NCBI GenBank assembly: GCA_902492895.1
Contig: CABUNG010000001.1
Location: forward strand, 203,600-267,599
Direction of reading: 5' to 3'
Origin: an uncultured Oscillospiraceae bacterium
GTDB taxonomy: Bacteria > Bacillota > Clostridia > Oscillospirales > Acutalibacteraceae
Length of the DNA stretch: 64,000 nt
Shown: positions 1-7,919 of the stretch, piece after piece
Position numbering within the stretch: position 1 is the stretch's first letter
Layout of the letters: each line of letters begins with the position of its first letter
The notes under the pieces: generated by a model
Databases searched by the model: none
What the model was told of the DNA's origin: nothing
The model's input: only the letters and a program-made list of their open reading frames with translations
Made by a program: the position numbers and the translations under genes

Positions 1-142
1 AGGTGGGATAAATCTCGCTGGAAGCCACGTTCTTTATGTAATCGGCGAAGGGGACCGTGATGTTTTCCGCGGCCCGGTCCGGGGGACCGAGATGGACGGT
101 GATGGTTTCGGGAATGACTGGCCGATCGATGTTTCCGTTCAT
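1..142 (-). CDS. SpoIID-like / peptidoglycan-binding spore protein, N-terminus only (partial)
   Basis: Only the first 47 codons are in the window; the gene runs off the left edge. The start is the ATG at 142-140, preceded by AAGGGGG a few bases upstream. The readable N-terminus (MNGNIDRPVIPET..., then a VPFADYIKNVASSEIYPT stretch) matches what I remember of clostridial proteins with a SpoIID/LytB-like amidase-enhancer domain followed by peptidoglycan-binding repeats, often annotated as SleC-like or spore cortex-lytic proteins. It lies 12 bp behind the 198-residue gene at 155-751 on the same strand, so the two are probably co-transcribed. The role, spore cortex modification, is inferred from family only. 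Confidence 0.6.
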   Translation of the reverse strand, partial: MNGNIDRPVIPETITVHLGPPDRAAENITVPFADYIKNVASSEIYPT

Positions 143-154
143 AAAACCGCCCCC

Positions 155-751
155 TTATTGAAAGTCCGGCCGGGCCGTCACGAACCGGACGGGCTGGATG
201 GACTTAATCCCTTCGAAAACCGGCACCCGGGTAAACACCTGGGTTTGAAACTGCGGATGGGACACTGTGACGGTGTATGCGGCAAAGGTCGGCTTGCCCG
301 TCTCCGGGCTTTGGGAGCGGCTTTTGTCGGGAGCGGGCAACCGGATACCGTCTAAGATGCCGCTGCCGTCGGTGATGCCGGTGGCGAACACTTTGGTGCC
401 GTCGGCGAACTCCCGGGAGACGGTGACTTCCGCACCGGCGATGGGCACCGCCCGTCCGCCGGTGGAGGCCTGGATGCGCAGCTCGCCTGTTTGCGGGTTA
501 TCGGCGAGAAAGCTCTCATAGGTCTCTGGTTCGGGGGCCGCAGGCTGCAGCGGATCCAGTCCGGGGCCGGATTCGGGCGGATTTATTTCCGCCCCGATCT
601 CGGCCTCCGCCGGAGCGGGGCTTTCTGCCTGAGGCGTTGGTTCCTCAGCCGGGGACGGGACGGGTTCCGGCGGCAGCGCACTGCGCGCCGCCATGTCCAT
701 CATGTCGGCCGCATACTGCCGAACCATGGCGTCAAACGCCTGTTTATCCAT
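155..751 (-). CDS. Protein with Pro-rich linker and carboxypeptidase-regulatory-like beta domain
   Basis: 198 residues with a near-perfect AAGGAGG ribosome binding site 7 bases before the ATG. The first ~22 residues are a short helix (MDKQAFDAMVRQYAADMMDM), residues ~25-75 are a low-complexity Pro/Glu/Ala linker, and residues ~85-195 look like a transthyretin/carboxypeptidase-regulatory-like fold: a GELRIQAS opening, an AGAEVTVS segment, a GITDGSGIL turn and a final YTVTVSHPQF strand. No signal peptide is visible, so a cytoplasmic (mother-cell or forespore) location is likely. It immediately precedes the SpoIID-like gene; this pairing is familiar in Clostridia. The exact function is unknown. 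Confidence 0.65.
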   Translation of the reverse strand: MDKQAFDAMVRQYAADMMDMAARSALPPEPVPSPAEEPTPQAESPAPAEAEIGAEINPPESGPGLDPLQPAAPEPETYESFLADNPQTGELRIQASTGGRAVPIAGAEVTVSREFADGTKVFATGITDGSGILDGIRLPAPDKSRSQSPETGKPTFAAYTVTVSHPQFQTQVFTRVPVFEGIKSIQPVRFVTARPDFQ

Positions 752-1193
752 AGGGATACCTCCTTAAAATAAATCGGTAGATACCCTATCAATATAATCG
801 CCTGCCCGAAAAAAGGTGACAAAAAAGCTTCGGACCGCCTAAACCGTGTCTTTGGAGGTCCGCCGCCCTTTATAATAGAAAGATCGCCTCAAGATGGCGA
901 CTATGGCCATCATCTAAAGGTGGGGCAGAATATAGAACAAGGTATACGGAGTTGGTATTGACCGTTCATCCGCAGATATGGTAGAATTTTGTCGGCCTAA
1001 AAAGAACAACAGGAAGTCGGGGTGCCTGGCTTTTGATGCGTTTTCCTTTTTCGGCCGGGTTACGAGACTTGCCCAGCGAAAACCGGGTGTTTTTTTGCCT
1101 GATAATAGAATGGGTTTTTCTTTCCGTCAGAGTTGAAATGCGTCAGACGCCGCCGTTCAATAGGATTTTAGCTAACAGTCATTTACCTGTTTT
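752..1193. other. Intergenic stretch without a convincing gene
   Basis: Between the spore-related gene and the XRE gene I find no convincing coding sequence. A plus-strand TTGACC (957-962), 18 bp, TAGAAT (981-986) resembles a sigma-A promoter, but the only downstream reading frame (1033-1242) has no ribosome binding site and is antisense to the XRE C-terminus. The upstream promoter of the spore gene at 155-751 should lie at 760-830, where I could not identify a clear sporulation-sigma motif. Confidence 0.4.
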
Positions 1194-1658
1194 TTATGTA
1201 CAGCTGTCATATACACGGTCAAACACCAAATCACGGAAGTGAACCTGCGCCACCTTCCCGTTGGTGAACCGTTCTGCCATATCCGCCACTTCGCACGGAC
1301 GAACGGAAATATCTGGTACCTCATCCAGGATGGTTCTGCTGTCGAGCATCTGCAGTCCGTATGTGAAGTGGAGATTCCCTTCTATTTCCACTTGGGTGCA
1401 AATGATTTGATAACTTATGGAATGATGAGAGCCGCGGTTTTGCGCTTCATCTATACCTCTGAACACGCTCCGGCACTTGGCCTCCCATTTATGTAGCGTC
1501 TCCTTTGCAAATCGATGGCCCCGAAGAATGTCTGACAAATTTTGCGGTGTAGTGCCAATAAAAACCGCAAATTCCGACTTCGATAGGTTCCGTCTGTTGA
1601 GTTCCTGCGATAACCATAGTCCCAACTCATTGTAAGCCCGTGGTTTTTTCATACTCAA
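1194..1658 (-). CDS. XRE-family HTH regulator with DUF6514-like C-terminus
   Basis: 154 residues. Residues ~8-60 form a Cro/C1-type helix-turn-helix (LWLSQELNRRNLSKSEFAVF, then TTPQNLSDILRGHR as the recognition part). Residues ~80-150 (an HFTYGLQ segment, PDISVRPCEVADMAERF, then VHFRDLVFDRVYD) resemble the small clostridial domain called DUF6514 that is often found alone or behind HTH domains. No membrane segment. It is monocistronic and faces the second HTH gene at 1904. Its target is not evident. The region between the two (1659-1903) is AT-rich and holds a 14-bp palindrome, CATAAAAATTTATG, near 1751-1764 that could be an operator for either gene. Confidence 0.6.
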   Translation of the reverse strand: MSMKKPRAYNELGLWLSQELNRRNLSKSEFAVFIGTTPQNLSDILRGHRFAKETLHKWEAKCRSVFRGIDEAQNRGSHHSISYQIICTQVEIEGNLHFTYGLQMLDSRTILDEVPDISVRPCEVADMAERFTNGKVAQVHFRDLVFDRVYDSCT

Positions 1659-1903
1659 TCTCCTATAAATAAAATTAAATGCATCCGTAAGAAATCTATG
1701 ATGGATAAAACAACAAAAGTAATTCTACAGTTCCTATTTTTCTTCACAAACATAAAAATTTATGTTATTATAGGAATCTCGATAAACAGCAGGGCCTATG
1801 GACGGCATACAAAGGATATGCGATGTACGGCGATTCGTCAAACCTTAAGTTTGAGTATCCTCCGATATCCATGCAAGACTCTTTATCATAGGTGGTAATT
1901 TGT

Positions 1904-2290
1904 ATGATTTCCGAGTATCTCAAAACGCTGAAAAACAAGAAAAATCTCACAAATCAGGATTTATCAGATTTGTCAGGCGTCCCGATTGGCACGATCAATC
2001 GAATTATGGCCAATCAGACCGATAATCCGAGTTTTCAGACGGTATGTGATATTGTCATCGCTCTGGAGGGGTCACTGGATGAGATGGCCGGAATCCAGCC
2101 GAAAAAGGATAAGGAGAATGAATCCGTTAAACTAAATTCGGAAATGGAGACCTTATATAAACAAATCCTTGTTTCCAAGGACAAATGGATTCTGCGCCTG
2201 TTTGTCCTTGCCTGTTTTTTGGTGGTTTTCATTGCGTTTGTATTGGTATTTGACCTTATGAATCCCACCGTCGGATTCTTCCGGAGTTAA
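1904..2290 (+). CDS. XRE-family HTH protein with C-terminal transmembrane helix
   Basis: I take the ATG at 1904 (AGGTGG at 1890-1895 is correctly spaced) rather than the upstream GTG at 1892, giving 128 residues. Residues ~2-60 are a Cro/C1 HTH (MISEYLKTLKNKKNLTNQDL, GVPIGTINRIMANQ). After a charged linker, residues ~98-120 (LRLFVLACFLVVFIAFVLVF) form one transmembrane helix, so this is a membrane-anchored DNA-binding protein with the HTH inside the cell. Such HTH-TM proteins are common in Clostridia but their signals are mostly unknown. The last residues run into a different frame that stays open to 2405 (see the separate entry), so the natural C-terminus may have been altered. Confidence 0.6.
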   Translation: MISEYLKTLKNKKNLTNQDLSDLSGVPIGTINRIMANQTDNPSFQTVCDIVIALEGSLDEMAGIQPKKDKENESVKLNSEMETLYKQILVSKDKWILRLFVLACFLVVFIAFVLVFDLMNPTVGFFRS

Positions 2291-2405
2291 GAAAGCCGTC
2301 GGCCTGTTCCAGAACTGGCTGGAAACCGGGATGAAGGAAACACTGGAGGAAATGGCGGCTTTGGCCGAACAGATGATTCTGAACGGCGTCAAGGCGTTGG
2401 AATAG
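2262..2405 (+). pseudogene. Open helical reading frame overlapping the end of the HTH-TM gene
   Basis: In the frame one base off the HTH-TM gene, 2262-2405 is open and reads GVKKAVGLFQNWLETGMKET followed by LEEMAALAEQMILNGVKALE and a TAG. It is amphipathic and coding-like, but has no start codon or ribosome binding site of its own except an internal ATG. It may be the displaced C-terminus of the HTH-TM gene (an indel near 2260-2290), a remnant, or chance. It ends 17 bp before a strong terminator, as a real gene end would. Confidence 0.3.
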
Positions 2406-2421
2406 AAAGTCCGGCGAACGT

Positions 2422-2454
2422 AAAAGACAGGGACCGAAAGGTCCCTGTCTTTTT
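2422..2454 (+). terminator. Rho-independent terminator
   Basis: Perfect 13-bp stem (AAAGACAGGGACC with its complement) closed by a GAAA tetraloop and followed by TTTTT. It ends the HTH-TM transcript. Confidence 0.9.
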
Positions 2455-2542
2455 ATGCACTGCCCTGTCTGTCCGACGTCTAGGGCGTATTTTTTCTGTG
2501 GCAATCATATCGATTATTTATATTAAGGCGTTAAACAATTAA

Positions 2543-2591
2543 TGACAAACATTAAATAACGATTGACAAACATTAAGTGTCGTGCTATATT
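2543..2591 (+). promoter_or_regulatory. Sigma-A promoter with tandem 13-bp repeats for the DUF2975/HTH operon
   Basis: TTGACA at 2563-2568, 17-bp spacer, TATATT at 2586-2591. The 13-mer TGACAAACATTAA occurs twice, at 2543-2555 and 2564-2576, exactly 21 bp apart (two helical turns); the second copy overlaps the -35 box. This is the geometry of an operator for a small HTH dimer, plausibly the YozG-like product of the same operon. Confidence 0.65.
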
Positions 2592-2639
2592 GTAATGGCG
2601 GATCCAAGAACAAAAACATCGATTTTGGAGGTATGGCAG

Positions 2640-3194
2640 ATGAAGGGCATAGACAAAGCCGCACGAATCATGGCAAAAATTTTAGAGGTATCGCATTGGG
2701 TCGGGGCGGGATTTATGGCGGCGGTCGGCATATGTGCAGTCACCGTTCCTCAGCGGCTCAAATATTTCCTGGATGTGAATGCGCTTAAACAGGAAAGAGA
2801 AATTTCGGTTTACGGTTTTGAGGTGGCAGCGGCGGATTCAGCGGGGGAAATCCATATGACAGCGCTTCTGCTGTTCTCGATTGGGGCGGTGCTCATTTTG
2901 TCTTTGATGGCGATGGTTTTCCGCAATTTGTATCTGATTATCAAGAAATCCGAAGGCACCACGCCTTTTCAGAAAGACAATATCCGGATGCTCAGGGAAA
3001 TTGGGATCTTTTCCATGGTTATCCCGGTGGTGAGCCTAATCATGAGCACGATTATCCGCCTGGCGGTTGGCGTTGACGCGGTTGAAATCAGCATTCATAT
3101 GGACGGCTTCATTATGGGTATCATTGTCCTTAGCCTGACGCAGTTTTTCGCGCACGGGGCAGAACTTGAAAAGGATGTAGAAGGTCTTCTGTGA
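2640..3194 (+). CDS. DUF2975 family membrane protein
   Basis: Start chosen at ATG 2640, with GGAGG 8 bases upstream; 184 residues. Four transmembrane helices are visible at about 13-35, 75-100, 120-142 and 152-175 (for instance MTALLLFSIGAVLILSLMAM and GIFSMVIPVVSLIMSTIIRL). Length, the four-helix layout and the partner HTH gene 12 bp downstream all match the DUF2975/YozG-type pairs of Firmicutes, in which a small membrane protein is encoded with a Cro/C1 regulator. Its biochemical function is not known. The tandem repeats in its promoter suggest that the partner regulates this operon. Confidence 0.75.
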   Translation: MKGIDKAARIMAKILEVSHWVGAGFMAAVGICAVTVPQRLKYFLDVNALKQEREISVYGFEVAAADSAGEIHMTALLLFSIGAVLILSLMAMVFRNLYLIIKKSEGTTPFQKDNIRMLREIGIFSMVIPVVSLIMSTIIRLAVGVDAVEISIHMDGFIMGIIVLSLTQFFAHGAELEKDVEGLL

Positions 3195-3206
3195 GGTGAC
3201 AGAGCT

Positions 3207-3416
3207 ATGGGTAAAATCGTTTTGCGCTTGGATCGGATGATGGTGGAACGGAAGATATCGCTGAATGAACTCGCCGCACGAGTCGGTATCTCCAACGTTA
3301 ACCTGTCCAAGATAAAAAACAACAAAGTGACGGCGATTCGCTTTTCTACTCTCGCGGCCATTTGCGAAGTACTCGAATGTGAAGCGGGCGACATATTAGA
3401 GTTTCAGAAAGAATGA
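3207..3416 (+). CDS. Small Cro/C1-type regulator (YozG-like), partner of the DUF2975 protein
   Basis: 69 residues that are entirely one HTH domain: MGKIVLRLDRMMVERKISLN, LAARVGISNVNLSKIKNNK as the helix-turn-helix, then FSTLAAICEVLECEAGDIL. A GAGGTGACAG ribosome binding site sits just before the ATG, and it follows the DUF2975 gene by 12 bp. Stand-alone HTH proteins of this size usually act as autoregulators; the 21-bp-spaced repeats at 2543-2576 are the obvious candidate site (inference). Confidence 0.8.
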   Translation: MGKIVLRLDRMMVERKISLNELAARVGISNVNLSKIKNNKVTAIRFSTLAAICEVLECEAGDILEFQKE

Positions 3417-3462
3417 GTGTATGTCCGCTCCAATTTTATTGCTCCGAAAGCGCCATGCATGT

Positions 3463-3502
3463 GAAAATCCCCCTGTCCATTCGTTGGGCAGGGGGATTTT
3501 TT
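3463..3502 (+). terminator. Rho-independent terminator
   Basis: AAAATCCCCCTGTCC paired with GGGCAGGGGGATTTT and followed by a T-run. It closes the DUF2975/HTH operon. Confidence 0.85.
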
Positions 3503-3578
3503 ATGTCTCACAGGGTCTTTACTTCATGACGCTGATCGCAAGGGTCTGTCTTTTCATCTTGATCCTCTCCGCCGCACG

Positions 3579-4439
3579 CTATACAAACGGCGTCTGCGGA
3601 CGCGCGGGCTGTCCCGGTTGTCCGCGCTCCGCCCGGATACCGGCGATATAGTCTTTTGGGGAGAGCAGCATGACACTCTTGAACACCTTGGAAAAATAAA
3701 GGGGATCCCGGTAACCCGACAGCGCGGCAATATCCTTTATGTTGGAGAGTCCCTCCCCGACCAGCATGCAGGCGTGCTGGATCCGCAGGGTGCGCAGGTA
3801 CTCCGAGAAGCCGACATGCAGCACCTTTTTGAGGGCCTCCGACAGATATTTCCGGTTGTACTGGTATTCGGCGCAGATAGTTTCGAGCGACAGATCGGGC
3901 GAGGTGTAATGGTCGTCGATGTATTTCTTGATTTTTAGGATATTGTCCGCCGTTTTGGAGAGCTTTTCCTCTTTAATGGTGTTGTTCGAGACCACTGACA
4001 AAGTATACAGCAGCACCGACTCGGACAGCATGTCGAGATTATACGGAGTCGTCCGATCGAGGGCACCCATCCAAAAATCCTCCAACGCATCGTAGCCGTG
4101 AAACACGCAGTTCCCGGGTCGGATTTTCAGCTCCTCCAGAATCCGGCCCGCCCGGATGCCCAGAAAGGAGATATACAGATAATTCAGGTTGCTGTCGCTG
4201 ACCTCGATGGCGAACGGCGTGGAGGGAAAGGTGAAAAACAGATCGCCCTTGGCGATGTCGGAGCTCTTCTGTGTGTGGCAGAGGCGCCCCCGTCCTTCGG
4301 TGACGAGGTACATCATATAGGTGGATTTGGTGATAAACTGGTTGCGCTGGGGAATGACCGTTTCATAGACGAAATTGACGGTGTTGATCTGATCGGCGCT
4401 GCTTCGTGTGGGAACAAATTTGCAGATGTTGTTGTCCAT
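3579..4439 (-). CDS. AraC-family transcriptional regulator of the adjacent sugar operon
   Basis: 286 residues. Residues ~10-150 are an AraC-type cupin sensor domain (YMMYLVTEGRGRL, KGDLFFTFPSTPFAI), and residues ~185-275 hold two HTH motifs (LSLETICAEYQYNRKYLSE and LSNIKDIAALSGYRDPLYFS followed by FKSVMLLSPKDY, the family signature). It starts at ATG 4439 behind a G-rich ribosome binding site. It is divergent from the nine-gene catabolic operon beginning at 4624, with 184 bp between the starts, which is the usual arrangement for a local activator responding to the substrate. The ligand is unknown. Confidence 0.85.
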   Translation of the reverse strand: MDNNICKFVPTRSSADQINTVNFVYETVIPQRNQFITKSTYMMYLVTEGRGRLCHTQKSSDIAKGDLFFTFPSTPFAIEVSDSNLNYLYISFLGIRAGRILEELKIRPGNCVFHGYDALEDFWMGALDRTTPYNLDMLSESVLLYTLSVVSNNTIKEEKLSKTADNILKIKKYIDDHYTSPDLSLETICAEYQYNRKYLSEALKKVLHVGFSEYLRTLRIQHACMLVGEGLSNIKDIAALSGYRDPLYFSKVFKSVMLLSPKDYIAGIRAERGQPGQPARPQTPFV

Positions 4440-4559
4440 GTCCCAATCCCCCCCGAACGGCTGGTTTCAAGCGGCTGTTTACCATTAGTATAGACGAACA
4501 AGGTCGGGCCGTCAATCGGAAATTCTGGAATTCGACCATATATAGGTGGATAGATTCCA

Positions 4560-4588
4560 TTTACGATCCAGAATGCCCGCATTATAAT
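4560..4588 (+). promoter_or_regulatory. Probable promoter of the sugar-catabolic operon
   Basis: TTTACG (4560-4565), 17-bp spacer, TATAAT (4583-4588). A perfect -10 with a weak -35 box is typical of an activator-dependent promoter, in keeping with the divergent AraC gene. Confidence 0.55.
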
Positions 4589-4623
4589 GAAACCGAGACA
4601 CAGGGAACGAAACGGTAAAGGCG

Positions 4624-5880
4624 TTGACCATATTGGCCATTCGAAAAATCCGCGTTGGGGTACTGGGAGCCTTTCGGGGAAGCAGTATGATCCGTTTCTG
4701 CCGTGAAAGCGGGGAGGCGGAATTGGCCGCGGTCTGCGACTGGAACGAGCGGGTCTTGGGTCCTCTCCGGGAAGAACTGCGGCATGAGGATGTTTTCTGC
4801 TGCAACTCGTTTGAAGAGTTCCTGCGGCAGGATATGGACGCGGTGGTGCTGGCCAACGACGCGACCGGTCACGCGCCGCTCGCGGTCCGCTGCCTGAAAG
4901 CCGGCCGGCACGTCTACAGTGAGGTGCTGCCGGTTCAGACCATGCAGGAGGCCGTCGAGCTTGTCGAGGCGGTCGAGCAGAGCGGGCTGGTCTACGCATA
5001 CGGCGAAAATTACTGCTATATGCCCGCGCCGCGCGAAATGAAGCGGCTGTACCGGGAGGGGGCCGTCGGGGAATTCGAGTACGGCGAGGGCGAATACATA
5101 CACAACTGTGAACCGATCTGGCCCGCCAAAGCCTACGGCGATCCGGGGCATTGGCGGAACAACATGTACGCGACGTTTTACTGCACCCATTCCCTCGGCC
5201 CTCTCCTCCATATCACTGGACTGCGGCCGGTGAGGGTGACGGGGTTCGAGGGGACGAAAACCGAGCGGAAGGTCCGCTGCGGCGCCAAGGGCGGCAGCTT
5301 CGGTATCGAGATGGTCGAGCTGGAAAACGGCGGTATCCTCAAAAGCATCCACGGGGATCTGTACCGCGATTCGGTCTGGTACAGCCTGTACGGGTCCAAA
5401 GGACGGATGGAGAGCGGCCGTGAGACCGCGGGAGGGGTATCCCTACTGCATGTCGAACGCGACAGGTATTCCGGTGAATACGCGGGCCGGCCGCTCCAAT
5501 CCTACACACCCGCCGACCGGTTCAGTCCTATGGCCGCGGCGTTCGGACACGATGGATCCGACTTCTATGCGATGCATCACTTTATCGCCAAAATCCGGGG
5601 CCGGGCGGATGCGGACACCATCGGCGTCTTCGAGGCGCTGGACATGTTCCTGCCGGGTCTGTTTGCCTACCGATCGATCTTGGCGGGCGGGATCCCGATG
5701 GACATCCCCGATCTTCGCTGCAGGGCCGAGCGGGACCGCTACCGGACCGATACCGCGTGTACCGATCCCGCTGTCGCAGGGGATCACCTGCTTCCGGCCT
5801 TTTCAAAAGGGAATCCCGAGATTCCGGAGGTCGTCTACCGCAGCATGCGGGATCTGTGGATGAGGGGAGAAAACCGATAA
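4624..5880 (+). CDS. Gfo/Idh/MocA-family NAD(P)-dependent sugar dehydrogenase
   Basis: 418 residues from the TTG at 4624 (a TTG at 4636 is an alternative; the ribosome binding site is weak, TAAAGG). Residues ~8-130 are a Rossmann fold (IRVGVLGAFRGSSMIRFC, AAVCDWNE, DMDAVVLANDATGHA, then AGRHVYSEV, the equivalent of the EKP motif). The C-terminal ~280 residues are the substrate-binding alpha/beta domain, including YGENYCYMPAPREMKRL. The family oxidises hydroxyl groups of sugars, inositols and related compounds. It is the first gene of the operon, so a role in initial oxidation or epimerisation of the imported sugar is likely; the substrate cannot be read from sequence. Confidence 0.85.
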   Translation: MTILAIRKIRVGVLGAFRGSSMIRFCRESGEAELAAVCDWNERVLGPLREELRHEDVFCCNSFEEFLRQDMDAVVLANDATGHAPLAVRCLKAGRHVYSEVLPVQTMQEAVELVEAVEQSGLVYAYGENYCYMPAPREMKRLYREGAVGEFEYGEGEYIHNCEPIWPAKAYGDPGHWRNNMYATFYCTHSLGPLLHITGLRPVRVTGFEGTKTERKVRCGAKGGSFGIEMVELENGGILKSIHGDLYRDSVWYSLYGSKGRMESGRETAGGVSLLHVERDRYSGEYAGRPLQSYTPADRFSPMAAAFGHDGSDFYAMHHFIAKIRGRADADTIGVFEALDMFLPGLFAYRSILAGGIPMDIPDLRCRAERDRYRTDTACTDPAVAGDHLLPAFSKGNPEIPEVVYRSMRDLWMRGENR

Positions 5881-5917
5881 CCGTTCCTAACGGGTCATTA
5901 AAAGGAGGACAACCATC

Positions 5918-6595
5918 ATGCTGTACATTCTGGACACGGCCGATCTGGCGGCCATCCGGCACGCCAACGATTTCTATCCGCTCGCAGGCGTGACCACCAA
6001 TCCATCCATCATTGCCAAGGAAAAGACGGATTTCTGGAAGCTCACGAAGGAGATCCGGGCGGCGATCGGCCCCGACAAGATGCTGCACGTGCAGACCGTA
6101 CAGCAAACGGCCGACGGCATGGTGCGGGAAGCCGAGCTCTTAAAAAAAGAGCTCGGCGGGGAGCTCTATGTCAAAATCCCCATCGGTGAAGAAGGGCTGA
6201 AGGCCACGAAGGAACTGAAAAAACGGGGGATCGGTGTGACGATGACGGCGATCTTCACCCCGGCGCAGGCCCTGATCGCGGCCAAGGCGGGCGCGTCGTT
6301 CGTGGCGCCCTACGTCAACCGGCTGGATAACATTCTGGGGGACGGCGTCCGCGTGGTGGAGGAAATTGTCCGCCTGTTCCAAACCTATCACATAACGGGC
6401 TGCCGCGTGCTCGCGGCCAGCTTCAAAAATGCGGAGCAGGTCCATAAATGCGCCCTGGCGGGCTGTCACAGCGTCACGGTATCGGCGGATATTCTAAAAA
6501 CCATCCTCTGTCATCCGATGACCGACGCGGCGGTGGAGGGCTTCGCCCGGGATTGGACCGGCGTGTACGGCGGCAAGACCATTCTGGATTTCTGA
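5918..6595 (+). CDS. fsa: Fructose-6-phosphate aldolase / transaldolase-like (FSA/TalC family)
   Basis: 225 residues, about FsaA length (220). It aligns by eye along its whole length: LDTADLAAI, PLAGVTTNPSIIAKE near the N-terminus, the Schiff-base lysine in YVKIPIGEEGL (about residue 86), GVTMTAIFTPAQAL, APYVNRLDNI, RVLAASFKNAEQV. The family splits or forms sugar phosphates by aldol chemistry with dihydroxyacetone or hydroxyacetone as the ketone part. It lies 38 bp behind the dehydrogenase with an AAAGGAGG-type ribosome binding site. In this operon it probably cleaves a phosphorylated ketose to a triose unit handled by the TIM paralogue downstream (inference). Confidence 0.88.
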   Translation: MLYILDTADLAAIRHANDFYPLAGVTTNPSIIAKEKTDFWKLTKEIRAAIGPDKMLHVQTVQQTADGMVREAELLKKELGGELYVKIPIGEEGLKATKELKKRGIGVTMTAIFTPAQALIAAKAGASFVAPYVNRLDNILGDGVRVVEEIVRLFQTYHITGCRVLAASFKNAEQVHKCALAGCHSVTVSADILKTILCHPMTDAAVEGFARDWTGVYGGKTILDF

Positions 6596-6670
6596 TCCGC
6601 CGATGACGGACCGAAACGAATGCGTCCGGGCGTATAGGCCCGGGGTTTAAAGCGGCGGGAGGAATGCGCT

Positions 6671-7267
6671 ATCAAGGAAGAATCGATCAAGCAGGCGAAG
6701 GCGGTCTATCAAATCGAAAGCGAATGCATCGAAACCATGCGCGAGTATTTCGACGAACAGGCGTTTTCCGCGGCGGTGAAGCTGCTGCGGGATGCCGAGC
6801 GGATCGGGACCATCGGCTGCGGGCACTCGGGGATCCTCTGCCAGCATTTTGCCCATCTCCTGTGCTGCATCGAGCGGCCGGCCCGGTTCATCTCTCCGTC
6901 CGAGGCGGTTCATGGCGCGGCAGGCTTCCTAAAGCCGGGCGATGTCATGGTTTTCGCATCGCGAGGGGGCAAAACCAAGGAGCTGCTTCCGGTTCTCGGC
7001 ATCTGCAAGGCCAAGGGGGTATCGGTCCTGACCATCACCGAAAACATGGAATCGACCCTCGCGGTGGAAGCGGATGTGGCGCTCAAGCAGTATGTCAACC
7101 GGGAAACCGATAAGTACAACTCCCAGGGGACCACGTCGTCCACCGCGCTCTGTGTGCTGTTCCATACGCTGGTGACCGCGCTGATCGAAGAGACCGGCTT
7201 TCAGAACGAGCAGTTTGCGCTGATCCACCCCGGCGGGGCGGTAGGTGAGCGGCTGAATCACACCTAA
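6671..7267 (+). CDS. SIS-domain sugar-phosphate isomerase (KpsF/GutQ-like, no CBS domains); likely ATC start
   Basis: The SIS fold is clear: ERIGTIGCGHSGILCQHFAH (phosphosugar loop), MVFASRGGKTKELLPVL, then LIHPGGAVGERL, the tail signature of arabinose-5-phosphate isomerases. The first in-frame ATG (6737) would remove about 22 residues of a helix normal for the family (IKEESIKQAKAVYQIESEC). A perfect GGGAGGA lies at 6657-6663; 8 bases after its GGAGG core is ATC AAG GAA GAA at 6671, so translation probably begins at ATC, or the gene carries an ATG-to-ATC change. The only well-placed ATG (6664) is out of frame. It probably interconverts an aldose and a ketose phosphate before the aldolase step. 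Confidence 0.75.
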   Translation: MKEESIKQAKAVYQIESECIETMREYFDEQAFSAAVKLLRDAERIGTIGCGHSGILCQHFAHLLCCIERPARFISPSEAVHGAAGFLKPGDVMVFASRGGKTKELLPVLGICKAKGVSVLTITENMESTLAVEADVALKQYVNRETDKYNSQGTTSSTALCVLFHTLVTALIEETGFQNEQFALIHPGGAVGERLNHT

Positions 7268-7288
7268 AGAAATCAGGAGGCTATGACG

Positions 7289-7909
7289 ATGGAATTCAAA
7301 GTGTATCAAAAGGAGCTCGAGCTGCAGTCGCGGGGCTGGATCCCCACGTTTCACGACGTGTCCAAGGAAGTGATGGAGATCGTCAAGGCGTCGGGAATAC
7401 AGAACGGCACCTGCTGCATCGCGTCTCACCACACCACCTGCTCGGTCATGGTGCAGGAATGCTCCCACGACATCGATTCGTTCGATCTGGAATATCTCCA
7501 GCACGACCTGCTCGACATTATGCGGAAGATGATTCCGGATTTCGCGGAGGAGCATCAGTACCGGCATCCCGGTCCGCTCCACGCCCAGTTCGGCCGCTAT
7601 GTCGGAGAGCCGGGAGACTTTACCAGCATGAACACCGACGGCCATCTGCGCAGCGTGTTTTTCGGCCGGAGCGAGACCATGACCGTCAAGGACGGGGCGC
7701 TGGACGGCGGGGAATTCGCCCATGTGTATTTCATCGATTGGGATCACGTCCGGGCGCGTCACCGCCAGCTCAACGTCACGGTCATGGGCACGACCGAGGA
7801 TGTGGGAGACCGCAAATGGAATAACGGGGAGACCATCAACACCCTCCACAAGTTCACGGATGAGGAAAAAGCGTTCGACATGCACTATACATTCCAGCAG
7901 GAAAGGTAA
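7289..7909 (+). CDS. UPF0047/YjbQ family protein, long form (first copy)
   Basis: 206 residues from ATG 7289 (AGGAGG 8 bases upstream; the ATG at 7283 is too close). Family marks: SHHTTCSVMVQE (about residues 48-59), HPGP, NTDGHLRSVFFGRSE, GGEFAHVYFIDWDHVRAR, the counterpart of the LGTWQ...E.D..R.R ending of typical YjbQ. It is about 65 residues longer than the usual ~140, with an insert around 85-115 and a C-terminal extension. YjbQ-type proteins have been reported to have weak thiamine-phosphate-synthase activity, but their physiological role is unsettled. Two divergent copies inside a sugar operon point instead to a role with phosphosugars (inference). Confidence 0.8.
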   Translation: MEFKVYQKELELQSRGWIPTFHDVSKEVMEIVKASGIQNGTCCIASHHTTCSVMVQECSHDIDSFDLEYLQHDLLDIMRKMIPDFAEEHQYRHPGPLHAQFGRYVGEPGDFTSMNTDGHLRSVFFGRSETMTVKDGALDGGEFAHVYFIDWDHVRARHRQLNVTVMGTTEDVGDRKWNNGETINTLHKFTDEEKAFDMHYTFQQER

Positions 7910-7919
7910 GGAAAAGGCG

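Noticed and set aside
1033..1242. 69-residue plus-strand frame behind a promoter-like pair
   Set aside because: No ribosome binding site, overlaps the end of the XRE gene, and the product has no recognisable features.
1790..1890. Short peptide-like frame ending at the ribosome binding site of the HTH-TM gene (…GDSSNLKFEYPPISMQDSLS)
   Set aside because: No start signal and no recognisable family; may be a remnant, but too short to support.
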